The notes under the pieces were generated by a model, which worked only from the letters and a program-made list of their open reading frames with translations, was not told the origin of the DNA and did not search any database. From Paracamarosporium sp. OC-R06-R3 (Eukaryota; Ascomycota; Dothideomycetes; Pleosporales; Didymosphaeriaceae), in the NCBI GenBank assembly GCA_019828545.1, contig JACVRA010000325.1, positions 154,776-218,775 on the forward strand: a DNA stretch of 64,000 bases, written 5' to 3'. Shown one piece after another: positions 56,001 through 64,000 of this stretch (positions are counted from its first letter, which is position 1; each line of letters starts with the position of its first letter). The position numbers and the translations under genes were made by a program.

Positions 56001-59000
56001 GCGTACAGAGAAATATGCTCCTGGCACTTCAAACTTTCGATAGTGATGAGCACATCTGACTCCGCCTTGAAGAGGCCAACTAGAGTCATGACCATGTCTC
56101 GGGCTTTGGCCATATCTTGAAGGTCCGGACCAAGAACATTGATTGTACTGTCGATGCAGCGTGCGATCACGGCTGGGGTTGGAAGGTCTAATTCGATGTT
56201 TGATGAGGCTAGAGACGTCGATTCGGAATTGTGCGTATCGGCACCATATAGTTGTGCAAGCATACCGAGCGTGCTGGTGACGTAGCTGGAGAAAGTAAGG
56301 CCCGCAGAATCGGCAACTTTGGACAGACTGTCCAAGGCCCAGAAATGTACAACCGGATGCGGGTCGTTCCCAAGCGACATGAGGATCCCGAGGATGTTCT
56401 TCAGATGATACCCGGCAGCCATGCCTCCGAGCTGTGAGTGTATGCAGCCCAGTGCAACTGCATAACCAGATCGTGCGTTCGGTTCGCGATTTGCTACAAT
56501 CTGTTCTACCAGGTAGCTGACTTCACTTGTTGTTAGAGCGTTGCCAGAACTATTGCACAAGCGGCCAAGAGCCTCTCCTGCAACATTTCGTACGTAGGGA
56601 TCGGGCAGAATGATGAACAACTGCAACTGTTAGCAAAGAAACACAGAATCTAGGAAATTACTTACATGCAATAGTTCTTGAATGACCTTTTCGACAGCTG
56701 AGCCTTTGAGATCGCCAGAAGCAGAGCGAGTCTCTTTTACAGCCACCTTCAGAGCGCCAAGAAGGGCATATGCAATGTTAACCATCATTGCTGACTTTCG
56801 ATGCACATCTCTTTGCAAGCTGCCAGCAGATAAAAACGATGTGATCTGTTCGAGGATACTCTCCTGAATTTTGGGTGTTTGAAGAGGAAGGCATATAGCA
56901 AAGAGCTGTAAGGCAGAGTTGACGACCTCGGTTGCTGGCGGATTAGGTAGGTTGAAGGGATCGTTTGATTTTCGAACGTATAATGATATTGAGTCATGCT
57001 CGCGAGCACTGCAGATGGGTGAAAGAAGCTATTGTATTGTCAGAGACTGTTTGATTGAGACAATTCCTACACACGTACCGTGCGATCGATGATTGCTTCT
57101 GGGCCGTGTCGTGTGACCCAATGGTGTTGGTTTTCCGAATCATGCTCGCCTGGTAACGGCTCAATATCATAGCCTTTGACTAGTCCGGTCACACCAAAGC
57201 CGTAGTTGTCCGCAACGTCCCATATACTTTCAAAATTGCCAGCAGAACTTGCAATAGCAATACCAAGAGAGCTCGGCGTATAGTGATCTGGGTCTGCGAA
57301 GGCTGCAACCGCAAAAGGCAGTAGGTTTGTCTGAAGCAGCACTTCACTGCTCCCAGCAGGGCTCAAGTCGACTAATTTAGTATAGCACTGCAAAACTCTT
57401 CTTCGTACCATGAGATCGAAGTCGTGTAGCTGGAGCACAGGCGAGAGCCGCTCCGAAACATTATCAGTAGTCTTCTTGCTTGGTAATGTATTAAGAAACA
57501 TCGTCGTGTTTTGCAGCATCGCTGCTAGTCTTTTGGTCACATCTAATGTGAGCAGCCTGCTATTGAACTCCAAGAACGTCAGCACTGAGCCGAGCGCGCA
57601 TTCGCGTATATGGGCTAAAAAGCTCAGCTCGAGCACGTTCCGTTGCACCATGTTGTCTTTGTTCAGCGGCTTCGGCAGTGCATTCTTCCAGAGAAGCAAG
57701 AGCTGTGATAAGTGGATCTTGACGAAGTTGGGACCCAAGGTCATCAATCCGCCGATTAAAATCCAGGCGACTTGGATTTGAGTAGACGAGATTCGCAAAT
57801 CAGAATTGCTACTGGACTTCAGTAGGGATGTTGCCTGTGACAACACTCTTGAGTTGACATCCACGGAACCATGCAGCGGTTGTGATGTAGATGTGCTCAA
57901 TACAGCTGAGAGTCCATTTGCGAGACCAACACATCGTCTAGGTGATTGTCGGGGACCTCCTAACAACCCAAGTTCCCGGTTGACGCTGTTCATACATATC
58001 GTTACGGACGGTAGAAGCTGCAACGGACATGCCAAAACGAACGAACGTAAGCAGGATGATGCGTACACTTGAACCTTGTAGCTGGGATGCTGCAGCACTT
58101 GAAGTAGGGCGTCGCGACACGCATCGGCGATGGCATTGGTCGCTGAACCCAGGCTATCAAATAACGAGGACAGCGTACTGAGTGCGCCGATTAAAGCCTG
58201 TTTGGAAGGTTCGGGCCTTTCCTTGAGTACTTGTGGGTAGTCTTTGAGGATGTCGTTGACGAGGAAGCGTGCCGCGTTCAGTTGGCCAGACTCTCCGAGC
58301 ATTTCGCGGCCAACGACAGTCTCGAGAACGACAGCAACATATCTTCTACTACTCAGTGTGCGATAGCGATTTTGAACGATAGTCGAATTACTGAGGATGT
58401 CGAAGAAGAAGTGGCGCGCGATATCCGCATATTTGGTCTCGACCACCTGCTCGCCTAGTCCTCGTAATACCTTCAGGTAGCAGTGTATGATGCCAGCTCG
58501 TGCTCTGCTACTGGTCGCAGATCGGCAATATTGGTTTGACAGTTGCTTGAGAGAAGTCGGAACGGTAAATGATAGCCTGGCAGCGGACTTCTTCGGAGCT
58601 GGCGAATCGGGGCGTTCAATAATGTCATCGTCACCTTCGACATCAGTCGGCTTCTTGCTCTTTTTCTTTGTCGTTCTCGAGCGTGCCAGGGGTATCTCAA
58701 TGGGAGCCGTTTCCGAGTAGTTCTTTACCAGTGATGCACTTATGCAAGATGCGGCTGCATGCCTTACGGAGGCCGATGCGCTATCGATGGTCTTCCAGAT
58801 AGCGTTCTGTAGCTTGTCGAAATCGGTGGAATTGTCAAAGAAAGATGTATGTCGAACAAGCTGCTCCAACAAATAGCAAGCGCTCGTCTGTACGAGGAAA
58901 GATTTGTCGCCAGCAGACAGTGTACGGCCTTGCTTCCATGCGTCTCTTGCGATGGGCTCTTCAGCTGAACGCCCCACTCCCTTAAATACCTTCCCTGTTG

Positions 59001-59523
59001 CCTTAAGCACCGTCGCCCTTAGTCCTGTGTGGTTCTGCGCGAATTTCACGAGGCGCAATAGAGATCCAACCGCTCCAGGGTGCAGTCCAATGGCACTATC
59101 CCCTGCAGCCTCGAATACAGCGCCCAGGCAGTGGGCTGCCGCATGCTTTGTCCTAATGTCCTTATCCGCCTTTCCAGCGCCATTGAGTATGCTTATCAAC
59201 TCGTTGATGGACTCAAATAGCAGCTTCCTGTCTCCTTTACCGAATATGCCAAAGAATGCTCTTCCAAGATTCTCCCGTATCACTCGAGTGGGGGGCGGCG
59301 AAGCGAGATTGATGATCTGGAATAGTTCTTTCTTGATGTAAATTTGGTGCGCAGATGCTCCGTCGGCGTCGAGCGACGCAACATGGCGAGCGAGATCGGA
59401 CGAGAAGGTTAGGAGGTAGAGCTCTTGCTGCTCTGAGGGAAGCGCGTGCAGCTTCTTGATGTCAAGTTCTGGGTTCGACGTGGCCCCGTTAGCCGGCGCG
59501 GGCTCGGCTTCTTGGGTCACCAT
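53081..59523 (-). CDS. laa1: Laa1/HEATR5-family HEAT-repeat protein
   Basis: Eight exons: 59523-57079, 57028-56666, 56620-55346, 55294-55063, 55013-54715, 54668-54220, 54171-54053 and 54000-53081, giving 2033 aa. It is all-helical with HEAT-type repeats throughout. The N-terminal text (KLHALPSEQQELYLLTFSSD, REN-LGRAFFGIFGKGDRKLL, LRATVLKATGKVFKGVGRSA) and internal segments (YVRNVAGEALGRLCNSSGNA, REPNARSGYAVALGCIHSQL, HFWALDSLSKVADSAGLTFS) fit HEATR5A/B and yeast Laa1, and the length is right. Laa1 binds AP-1 and helps its recruitment to the trans-Golgi/endosome in clathrin traffic. A Lys/Glu/Thr-rich disordered insert sits in exon 3 (VEEKVDTKPKGGQTD). All introns are 43-57 nt and conserve phase. 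It diverges from the TACO1 gene across 217 bases, a probable bidirectional promoter. Confidence 0.92.
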
Positions 59524-59740
59524 GGCGCTGAGAATGCCCTGAGGCTATCAGGAAAGGTGTCAGGTGAATGCGACGTATGCGACCGGCATGGCGTGCTGAA
59601 GCTTGTCAGGCTTCGCGGGGGTTGCGGTGTGCGGAGCTGGAGGCGGAGGTGCCACTGGACCCCCGATCTTGGCAACAGCAGAGGGCCATCGCGGAATTTA
59701 CATACTCCAAAAGTGCATTCTCATTCACTCATTGACTGCC

Positions 59741-60703
59741 ATGTCCGCTCCTTTTAGACGGCTGATTAGCCCCTCACGGTCGCTAGAGTCCTTCGCGCAA
59801 TGCGCCTGCAACCGCTCACCCAGAGTCGCGCGCTTTGAGCAGGCGCGATGCTTCAGCAGCTCTCCCGCCGTGTTTTCAGGCCATTCGTACGCCACACCAA
59901 CGCTTTCAATCGATATATGACTAAGATCATCTAGGAAATGGGCAACGATAAAGCACGACAAAGCCAAAAATGACGCAGGGAAGAGCAAGCAACGCGCCCT
60001 CCTCACCAACGACATCACCAATGCCGTCAAGCTCAATGGGCCTGATCCCAACATGAACCCGCGTCTCGCCCTCGCCCTCACTACTGCAAAGAAGAGTCAA
60101 GTACCGAAAGCCTCCATCGAAGCTGCAATAGCGCGCGGGCAGGGTCTTTCCGTAACAGGTGCTGCGCTGGAATCCATCATGCTCGAGGCGATGCTGCCGG
60201 CTTCCGTTGCAGCGGTCATCGAATGCCAGACGGACAACAAGCTACGAACCCTCGCGGATCTGCGGCTGATGATTAAAGAAGTAGGAGGAACCGTATCAAC
60301 AGTCGGCTACATGTTCGAGAAGAAGGGCAGGATAATACTGCAGCAGAAGGAAGGTATAGGCGCAGACGAAGTGCTGGAGCCCGCAATCGAAGCCGGCGCG
60401 GAGGATGTTCAGGAGCTCGACGATGGACGTGTAGTGCTATACACGGACCCCGCCACCACCAAAACGATTGCAGAGTCGGTCGCAAAGTCGATGGAAATGG
60501 AAGTTGCAGAATCGGAGATTATATACGATCCCAACGAAGACACGATGGTACCACTAGATGACGCAGAGGTAGCAGCACGGTTGGGCGACTTTGTGGATAA
60601 GGTACAAGAGGTGCAGGGAATCCAAGGCGTATACTTGAATTGGGCCAAAGGATCGATAGACGAGGGTTTATGGGAAGAGCTGGCGAGCAAGACGGCGATT
60701 TGA
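59741..60703 (+). CDS. Mitochondrial TACO1/YebC-family protein
   Basis: Exons are 59741-59886 and 59935-60703, giving 304 aa. The N-terminus (MSAPFRRLISPSRSLESFAQ, later RCFSSSPAVFSGH) looks like a mitochondrial presequence with an RCFSSS cleavage context. The mature start SKWATIKHDKAKNDAGKSKQ corresponds to the conserved YebC text (GHSKW-IKH-K). Further marks are NPRLALALTTAKKSQVPKAS, IEAAIARGQG, GTVSTVGYMFEKKGRIIL and YLNWAKGS near the end. Mitochondrial members (human TACO1, yeast Dpc29) promote translation of mitochondrial mRNAs, notably COX1, and bacterial YebC proteins relieve ribosome stalling. The organelle assignment comes from the presequence. The ATG is the first in frame after the promoter shared with laa1. 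Confidence 0.92.
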
Positions 60704-60888
60704 AGTATTCTTTTAACTATCCGCATAGATGTACACATTACTGTACAATATCGTAACATACTGTACAAAAGCCCAATGGCATTATTATCCCAAACGCCCG
60801 AATACTGACCAATGCAGTCAATTGTGATATTTTGCCCAGCAATCGTTCGCACCTATACGCGCTCCGATGATTCTCTCCTTGTTCAGAT

Positions 60889-61213
60889 TTAATTTGACCT
60901 CCCCTCCCTGAGCGCCTCCTCCCGTTCCCTATTCTCCCTTATCCTCTTCATCTCCGCATTCTTTGCCTTTAGCCTTTCCAGCTCAGCCTTGATCTCCTCG
61001 CGCTCGAACGGTATGCGGTGCGTCTGCTCTGGCTTGGGCCAGAATTCGGGCACAGAGAATTTGCCGTCCAGGTTCGTCCCGAAGTAGTACATGATGCCGA
61101 TTGGGAAGAGGATGTACATGCCGAACTATATGGTGCACAAGGTTAGAGATGTTAGAGAGCTGGTAATGGGGAGTGGCGCATGCCTTGGCAACTTCAAGAT
61201 TAGGGCCTCCCAT
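60889..61213 (-). CDS. pet100: Pet100-like cytochrome c oxidase assembly chaperone
   Basis: Exons are 61213-61184 and 61125-60889, giving 88 aa. Exon 1 encodes MGGPNLEVAK and exon 2 continues FGMYILFPIGIMYYFGTNLD, then FSVPEFWPKPEQTHRIPFER, a close fit to Pet100. One membrane helix is anchored by the Phe/Trp/Pro-rich motif and followed by a Glu/Arg coiled tail (EEIKAELERLKAKNAEMKRI). Pet100 is an inner-membrane factor that joins subassemblies of complex IV. The 58-nt intron begins with GC rather than GT (AAG|gcatgc) and ends tatag; no GT donor would preserve the conserved K-F junction. The gene diverges from the isomerase gene across about 500 bases. Confidence 0.9.
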
Positions 61214-61719
61214 TTTAGAGGTAAGAAGGGGGTGCGTTATGGTATCGTTAGGGCTGGCTGGCGTACTGCGGTGGTGCGCGCGATCCTGAGGTGAGATGAG
61301 GTGGGTTTGCAATGGAGATGGATCGGTGATGGCTCGGCGAACTTCTTCGCTTCCTGATGTTAAAGATAAGCTTCACATGCAAGCCGCGGCAGTCTTCGGC
61401 TTGAACTTCGCCAACACAAACCCTGGCACCAACGTCGCATGCGACTGTAGACCAAGCAACAAAGATGAGGTTAGATGATGACATACTGTCCTAAGCATAG
61501 CGCATCACCAACACTATGATTACTGAATGTAGTCCCTTGGCCTATCAGAGGCGGTGCATCTCCGCATACGCCTCACCGTGCCTCGGCTCCCGCATAACGA
61601 CTCTACCGCCGGATGTCATACTCCACAGATTTCCCCACGCTCTTTGGACATACTCAACAGGCGTTCGTTCTTTCACAGCTTTTACATTGTTTAAGACTCG
61701 AACATAGCAAGATTTCAGC
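61214..61719. other. Divergent promoter region
   Basis: 506 bases between the pet100 (minus) and isomerase (plus) starts. No TATA box or other recognised element. Confidence 0.5.
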
Positions 61720-62612
61720 ATGGCAGACCAACCGATTCTTGTTGAATACAAGCCGAATGGCATCGCCATCATCACGCTCAATCAACCCAAGAAGCTCAAT
61801 GCTCTTAACCAAGACAGCTATTTCCAGCTCGCCGTTGCACTGCGCGAGATTGCTGAGCGCGACGATATATACATCACCGTGCTCACCGGCAAAGGGCGCT
61901 TCTTTTCAGCGTACACCATCCCTTCGCTCACTTACCCTGTAGACTTTGTGTTCATTGTCCCTATACGCTAACACACAAACCCAGCGGCGCTGACGTCTCA
62001 ATCGGCGCCTCAACATCAAGCGAAGAGTCCACGCGTCTCCACTGGCTCAAAAACTTCGTCGCCAATAACCTCCACATAACCCATGCGTTCTACACGCACC
62101 CTAAGATCCTCGTCACGGCGCTGAACGGTCCCGCCGTTGGCCTCTCTGCCGCCCTGATCGCCTTCTCAGACTTCATCTACGCAGCTCCGCATGCTTTTCT
62201 CCTCACGCCGTTTTCCTCTCTCGGACTTGTGGCAGAGGGCAATGCCTCCGTAGGGTTCGTCCGCAGGCTCGGCATCTCCAAAGCCAACGAGGCGCTCATT
62301 ATGTCCAAACGCATCGGCATAGAGGACTTAGTGCAGACGGGTTTTGTGAATAAAGTGGTAGATGTGGGAGGAAAAGACAAGAGTGATGAGTTTCTAGGAG
62401 AGGTACTGAAGGAGGTGGATGACCGGCTGGGCGCGCATTTGAACAGGGAGAGCCTGATCAAGATCAAATCTTTGATTAGGAAGCCAGAGATTGAGACGCT
62501 GGATCGACAGGGGGTGGTGGAAGTGTTTGCGGGGTTAGATCGGTTTATCAAGGGAGTGCCGCAGGAAGAGTTTAGGAAGATTGCGAGTGGAGAGAAGAAA
62601 CATAAGCTATAG
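61720..62612 (+). CDS. Peroxisomal enoyl-CoA isomerase/hydratase (Eci1-like)
   Basis: Exons are 61720-61910 and 61985-62612, giving 272 aa. This is the crotonase fold: ILVEYKPNGIAIITLNQPKK, LNALNQDSYFQL, VLTGKGRFFSAGADVSIG (spliced across the intron, giving the oxyanion-loop SAGADV), and VTALNGPAVGLSAALIAFSD with the second oxyanion glycine. SSLGLVAEGNASVGFVRRLG holds the glutamate used by delta3,delta2-enoyl-CoA isomerases. The C-terminus KKHKL ends in HKL, a recognised variant PTS1, so peroxisomal matrix targeting is likely. It would act in beta-oxidation of unsaturated fatty acids. The isomerase rather than hydratase reading rests on the single glutamate and resemblance to Eci1/peroxisomal D3,D2 isomerases, and is less certain than the fold. 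Confidence 0.87.
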
Positions 62613-62655
62613 AAGTGAAATCAAATGAGATGTCTGAACACAGATAATATTGTGT

Positions 62656-63866
62656 CTATGCGAGGGAGACTCCGCCCTCGGTGGTGAGTAGTTCACCGCC
62701 CAGAGGCTCGTCTTGGCCAAGCATGGGCTTACCTGTAGATGGCGGGTTATCTACCACATCTGGTGGATTGTCCTTCTCCTCCTGTTTCTTCTGCTCTTGG
62801 AATTGATGGCTGGCATAGCTCATGACTCGCAAGAAGGTGAATAGCAGGAATGCGGATATGCCAATTGCGGTGGCTGCTCTGCGGGTCAGAATCCATCTGA
62901 GACCCTCGACCTCGCTGCGTGCATCCGAATTAAGTTCCACGGTGATCTTGTAACCGAGCCGTTGGATCTGCACCTTTGTTAGCATCCCGACATCAGCTAA
63001 TACGTTTGATTAATTGTTACCTGAGACTCCATATGCCTCTGTTCATTCCGCACCGCCATCTTCCGATCATCAAACAGCCCCTTCAACTCATCTTTTAAAT
63101 GGCCTGTGTCTTGATCCATCCGCTGGTTCAAGATATCAACCTCGTGCTGCAACTGATTGCGCTCACTCCTCATCCGCTCCACTTCCGCCTTCCTGGTATT
63201 GCCCACCTCAGTCTTTAGCTCGCTACACGCTGCCCGAAAAAGATATGTCTCGTTCTCCACGTTGGACTTGCTGACCAAACCCTCCCTCGCTAATCCCATA
63301 TTTTCCGTCAATATGCCGCGTACCGCCTTCATTATCGTGATCGACTGGTCTTGGGTAAACCCTGATTTCGTAAGGTCTTTAACCAGGCTGTAGGTATCGA
63401 AGTGATGCACGTATGGTGGAGTTTGTAAGTGCGGGGGCTTGCGTTCTTCTTCTTCATGTGGTGAAGGCATGTGCAATATAGTATCAAGCGGCTTCGATTC
63501 GGGCACCTTGGCTGGGTCAGGCGGCGGTACAGATGGTGCTTCATCTGGCATTCCGGCCTCTACGATCTTCTTTTGCGTACGGGGTGGTGCCGATGGAAGT
63601 GGTTCTTCCTCCTCCTCTTCTTCTACGGGATCCGTTGATGCCTTATCCTCTTTGTTGATATCCTCTTGCTTCTCCTGATCTCGAAGATGCGGCGCAGGCT
63701 CTTGCGCGGTGCCGTAGCGCTTCGGTATGGGTTGCTCCTGGGAGCGCGGCGTCGCTACGAAATGTCTGGTTGGGGTACGGCGCGTTACATCCAGCGGGCG
63801 AGCGCGAGGCGCTTTCAGCGGCTTGAATAAAACAGGCCATAGGAATGGTAAACGGGGAGCCGCCAT
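62656..63866 (-). CDS. CCDC90/DUF1640-family mitochondrial membrane protein
   Basis: Exons are 63866-63021 and 62967-62656, giving 385 aa. The N-terminus (MAAPRLPFLWPVLFKPLKAP, then RRTPTRHFVATPRS) is a mitochondrial presequence. An acidic and Pro-rich linker follows. The conserved head begins at YVHHFDTYSLVKDLTKSGFT and QDQSITIMKAVRGILTENM. A long coiled coil (ELKTEVGNTRKAEVERMRSE to DELKGLFDDRKMAVRNEQRH) and one membrane helix (ATAIGISAFLLFTFLRVMSY) come next, then a short polar tail. This is the layout of CCDC90A/B (MCUR1) and yeast Fmp32, inner-membrane proteins linked to complex IV assembly, proline metabolism or calcium uptake in different organisms. Which of these applies here is not known. 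The splice joins HMESQ to IQRLGYKITVEL within the coiled coil. Confidence 0.88.
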
Positions 63867-64000
63867 GTTCGTTGATGTTTGTGTTCAAGTGTTTTCGCCG
63901 ATGCGGAATCATTAAAGCTTAAGCCGCTCCGATATGAACCGAGGCTAGATGACTCAGCTTCTCCAACGATAACGTGTTCCACCACTCAGTGGGCCACACC
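63867..64000. other. Upstream end of the window
   Basis: The last 134 bases are the promoter of the CCDC90-like gene; nothing else is recognisable. Confidence 0.5.

Noticed and set aside
1..64000. CRISPR arrays, operons, prokaryotic elements
   Set aside because: The intron-rich gene structure and gene content are eukaryotic; no direct-repeat/spacer array with constant repeats was seen. The 47.4-48.7 kb array has contiguous diverged units without unique spacers.

Overview
The window is a stretch of nuclear chromosome from a filamentous ascomycete. Genes are dense, on both strands and mostly split by introns of about 45-60 nt with GT..AG ends and CTAAC/CTGAC-like branch sites. The gene content (a HET-domain incompatibility protein, an AA7 oligosaccharide oxidase, pectin methylesterase, GH28 pectinase, Mis6/CENP-I, Crt10, Seb1/Nrd1) suggests Pezizomycotina, most likely a plant-associated Dothideomycete of the Pleosporales type. 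The order-level placement is inference. Exon boundaries were worked out by hand from splice signals, reading frame and family resemblance.

Layout. 1-5.3 kb: 3' part of an Abp2-like gene, a PEX39-like KPWE protein (minus) and the P-body protein Scd6/Sum2/LSM14. 6.2-8.8 kb: polyphosphate polymerase Vtc4, with a PHO-type CACGTG upstream. 11.0-16.9 kb: two secreted proteins, an S41-type protease-like protein and an AA7 flavo-oxidase. 16.9-20.5 kb: gene-poor DNA with weak degenerate repeats. 20.6-23.5 kb: HET-ankyrin protein. 24.7-27.7 kb: mitochondrial GGQ release-factor-like protein, a small serine-palmitoyltransferase subunit, an unknown alpha/beta protein. 29.5-36.8 kb: CENP-I/Mis6, Crt10 (minus), Yhm2 citrate/oxoglutarate carrier (minus). 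38.0-47.1 kb: mitochondrial citrate synthase (minus), Seb1/Nrd1, LOG-type phosphoribohydrolase (minus), CLPTM1 family protein. 47.4-48.7 kb: a diverged tandem-repeat array with short (about 46 bp) units passing into longer (about 175 bp) units. 49.7-52.7 kb: divergent pectin methylesterase and GH28 pectinase around a shared 564-bp promoter. 53.1-63.9 kb: Laa1/HEATR5 (minus), TACO1/YebC, Pet100 (minus), a peroxisomal enoyl-CoA isomerase, and a CCDC90/DUF1640 mitochondrial protein (minus).

How the genes relate. The window is mainly housekeeping. A mitochondrial theme recurs (citrate synthase, Yhm2, Pet100, TACO1, CCDC90-like, GGQ rescue factor). Citrate synthase and the citrate carrier are adjacent on one strand. 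Two genes concern peroxisomes (PEX39-like and an isomerase ending HKL). The accessory content is the secreted enzymes, the HET protein, the LOG enzyme and the repeat array. The least explained elements are the 47.4-48.7 kb array with its flanking short open frames, the unknown gene at 27.1 kb and the KPWE protein. No rRNA, tRNA, CRISPR array or intact transposon was seen.
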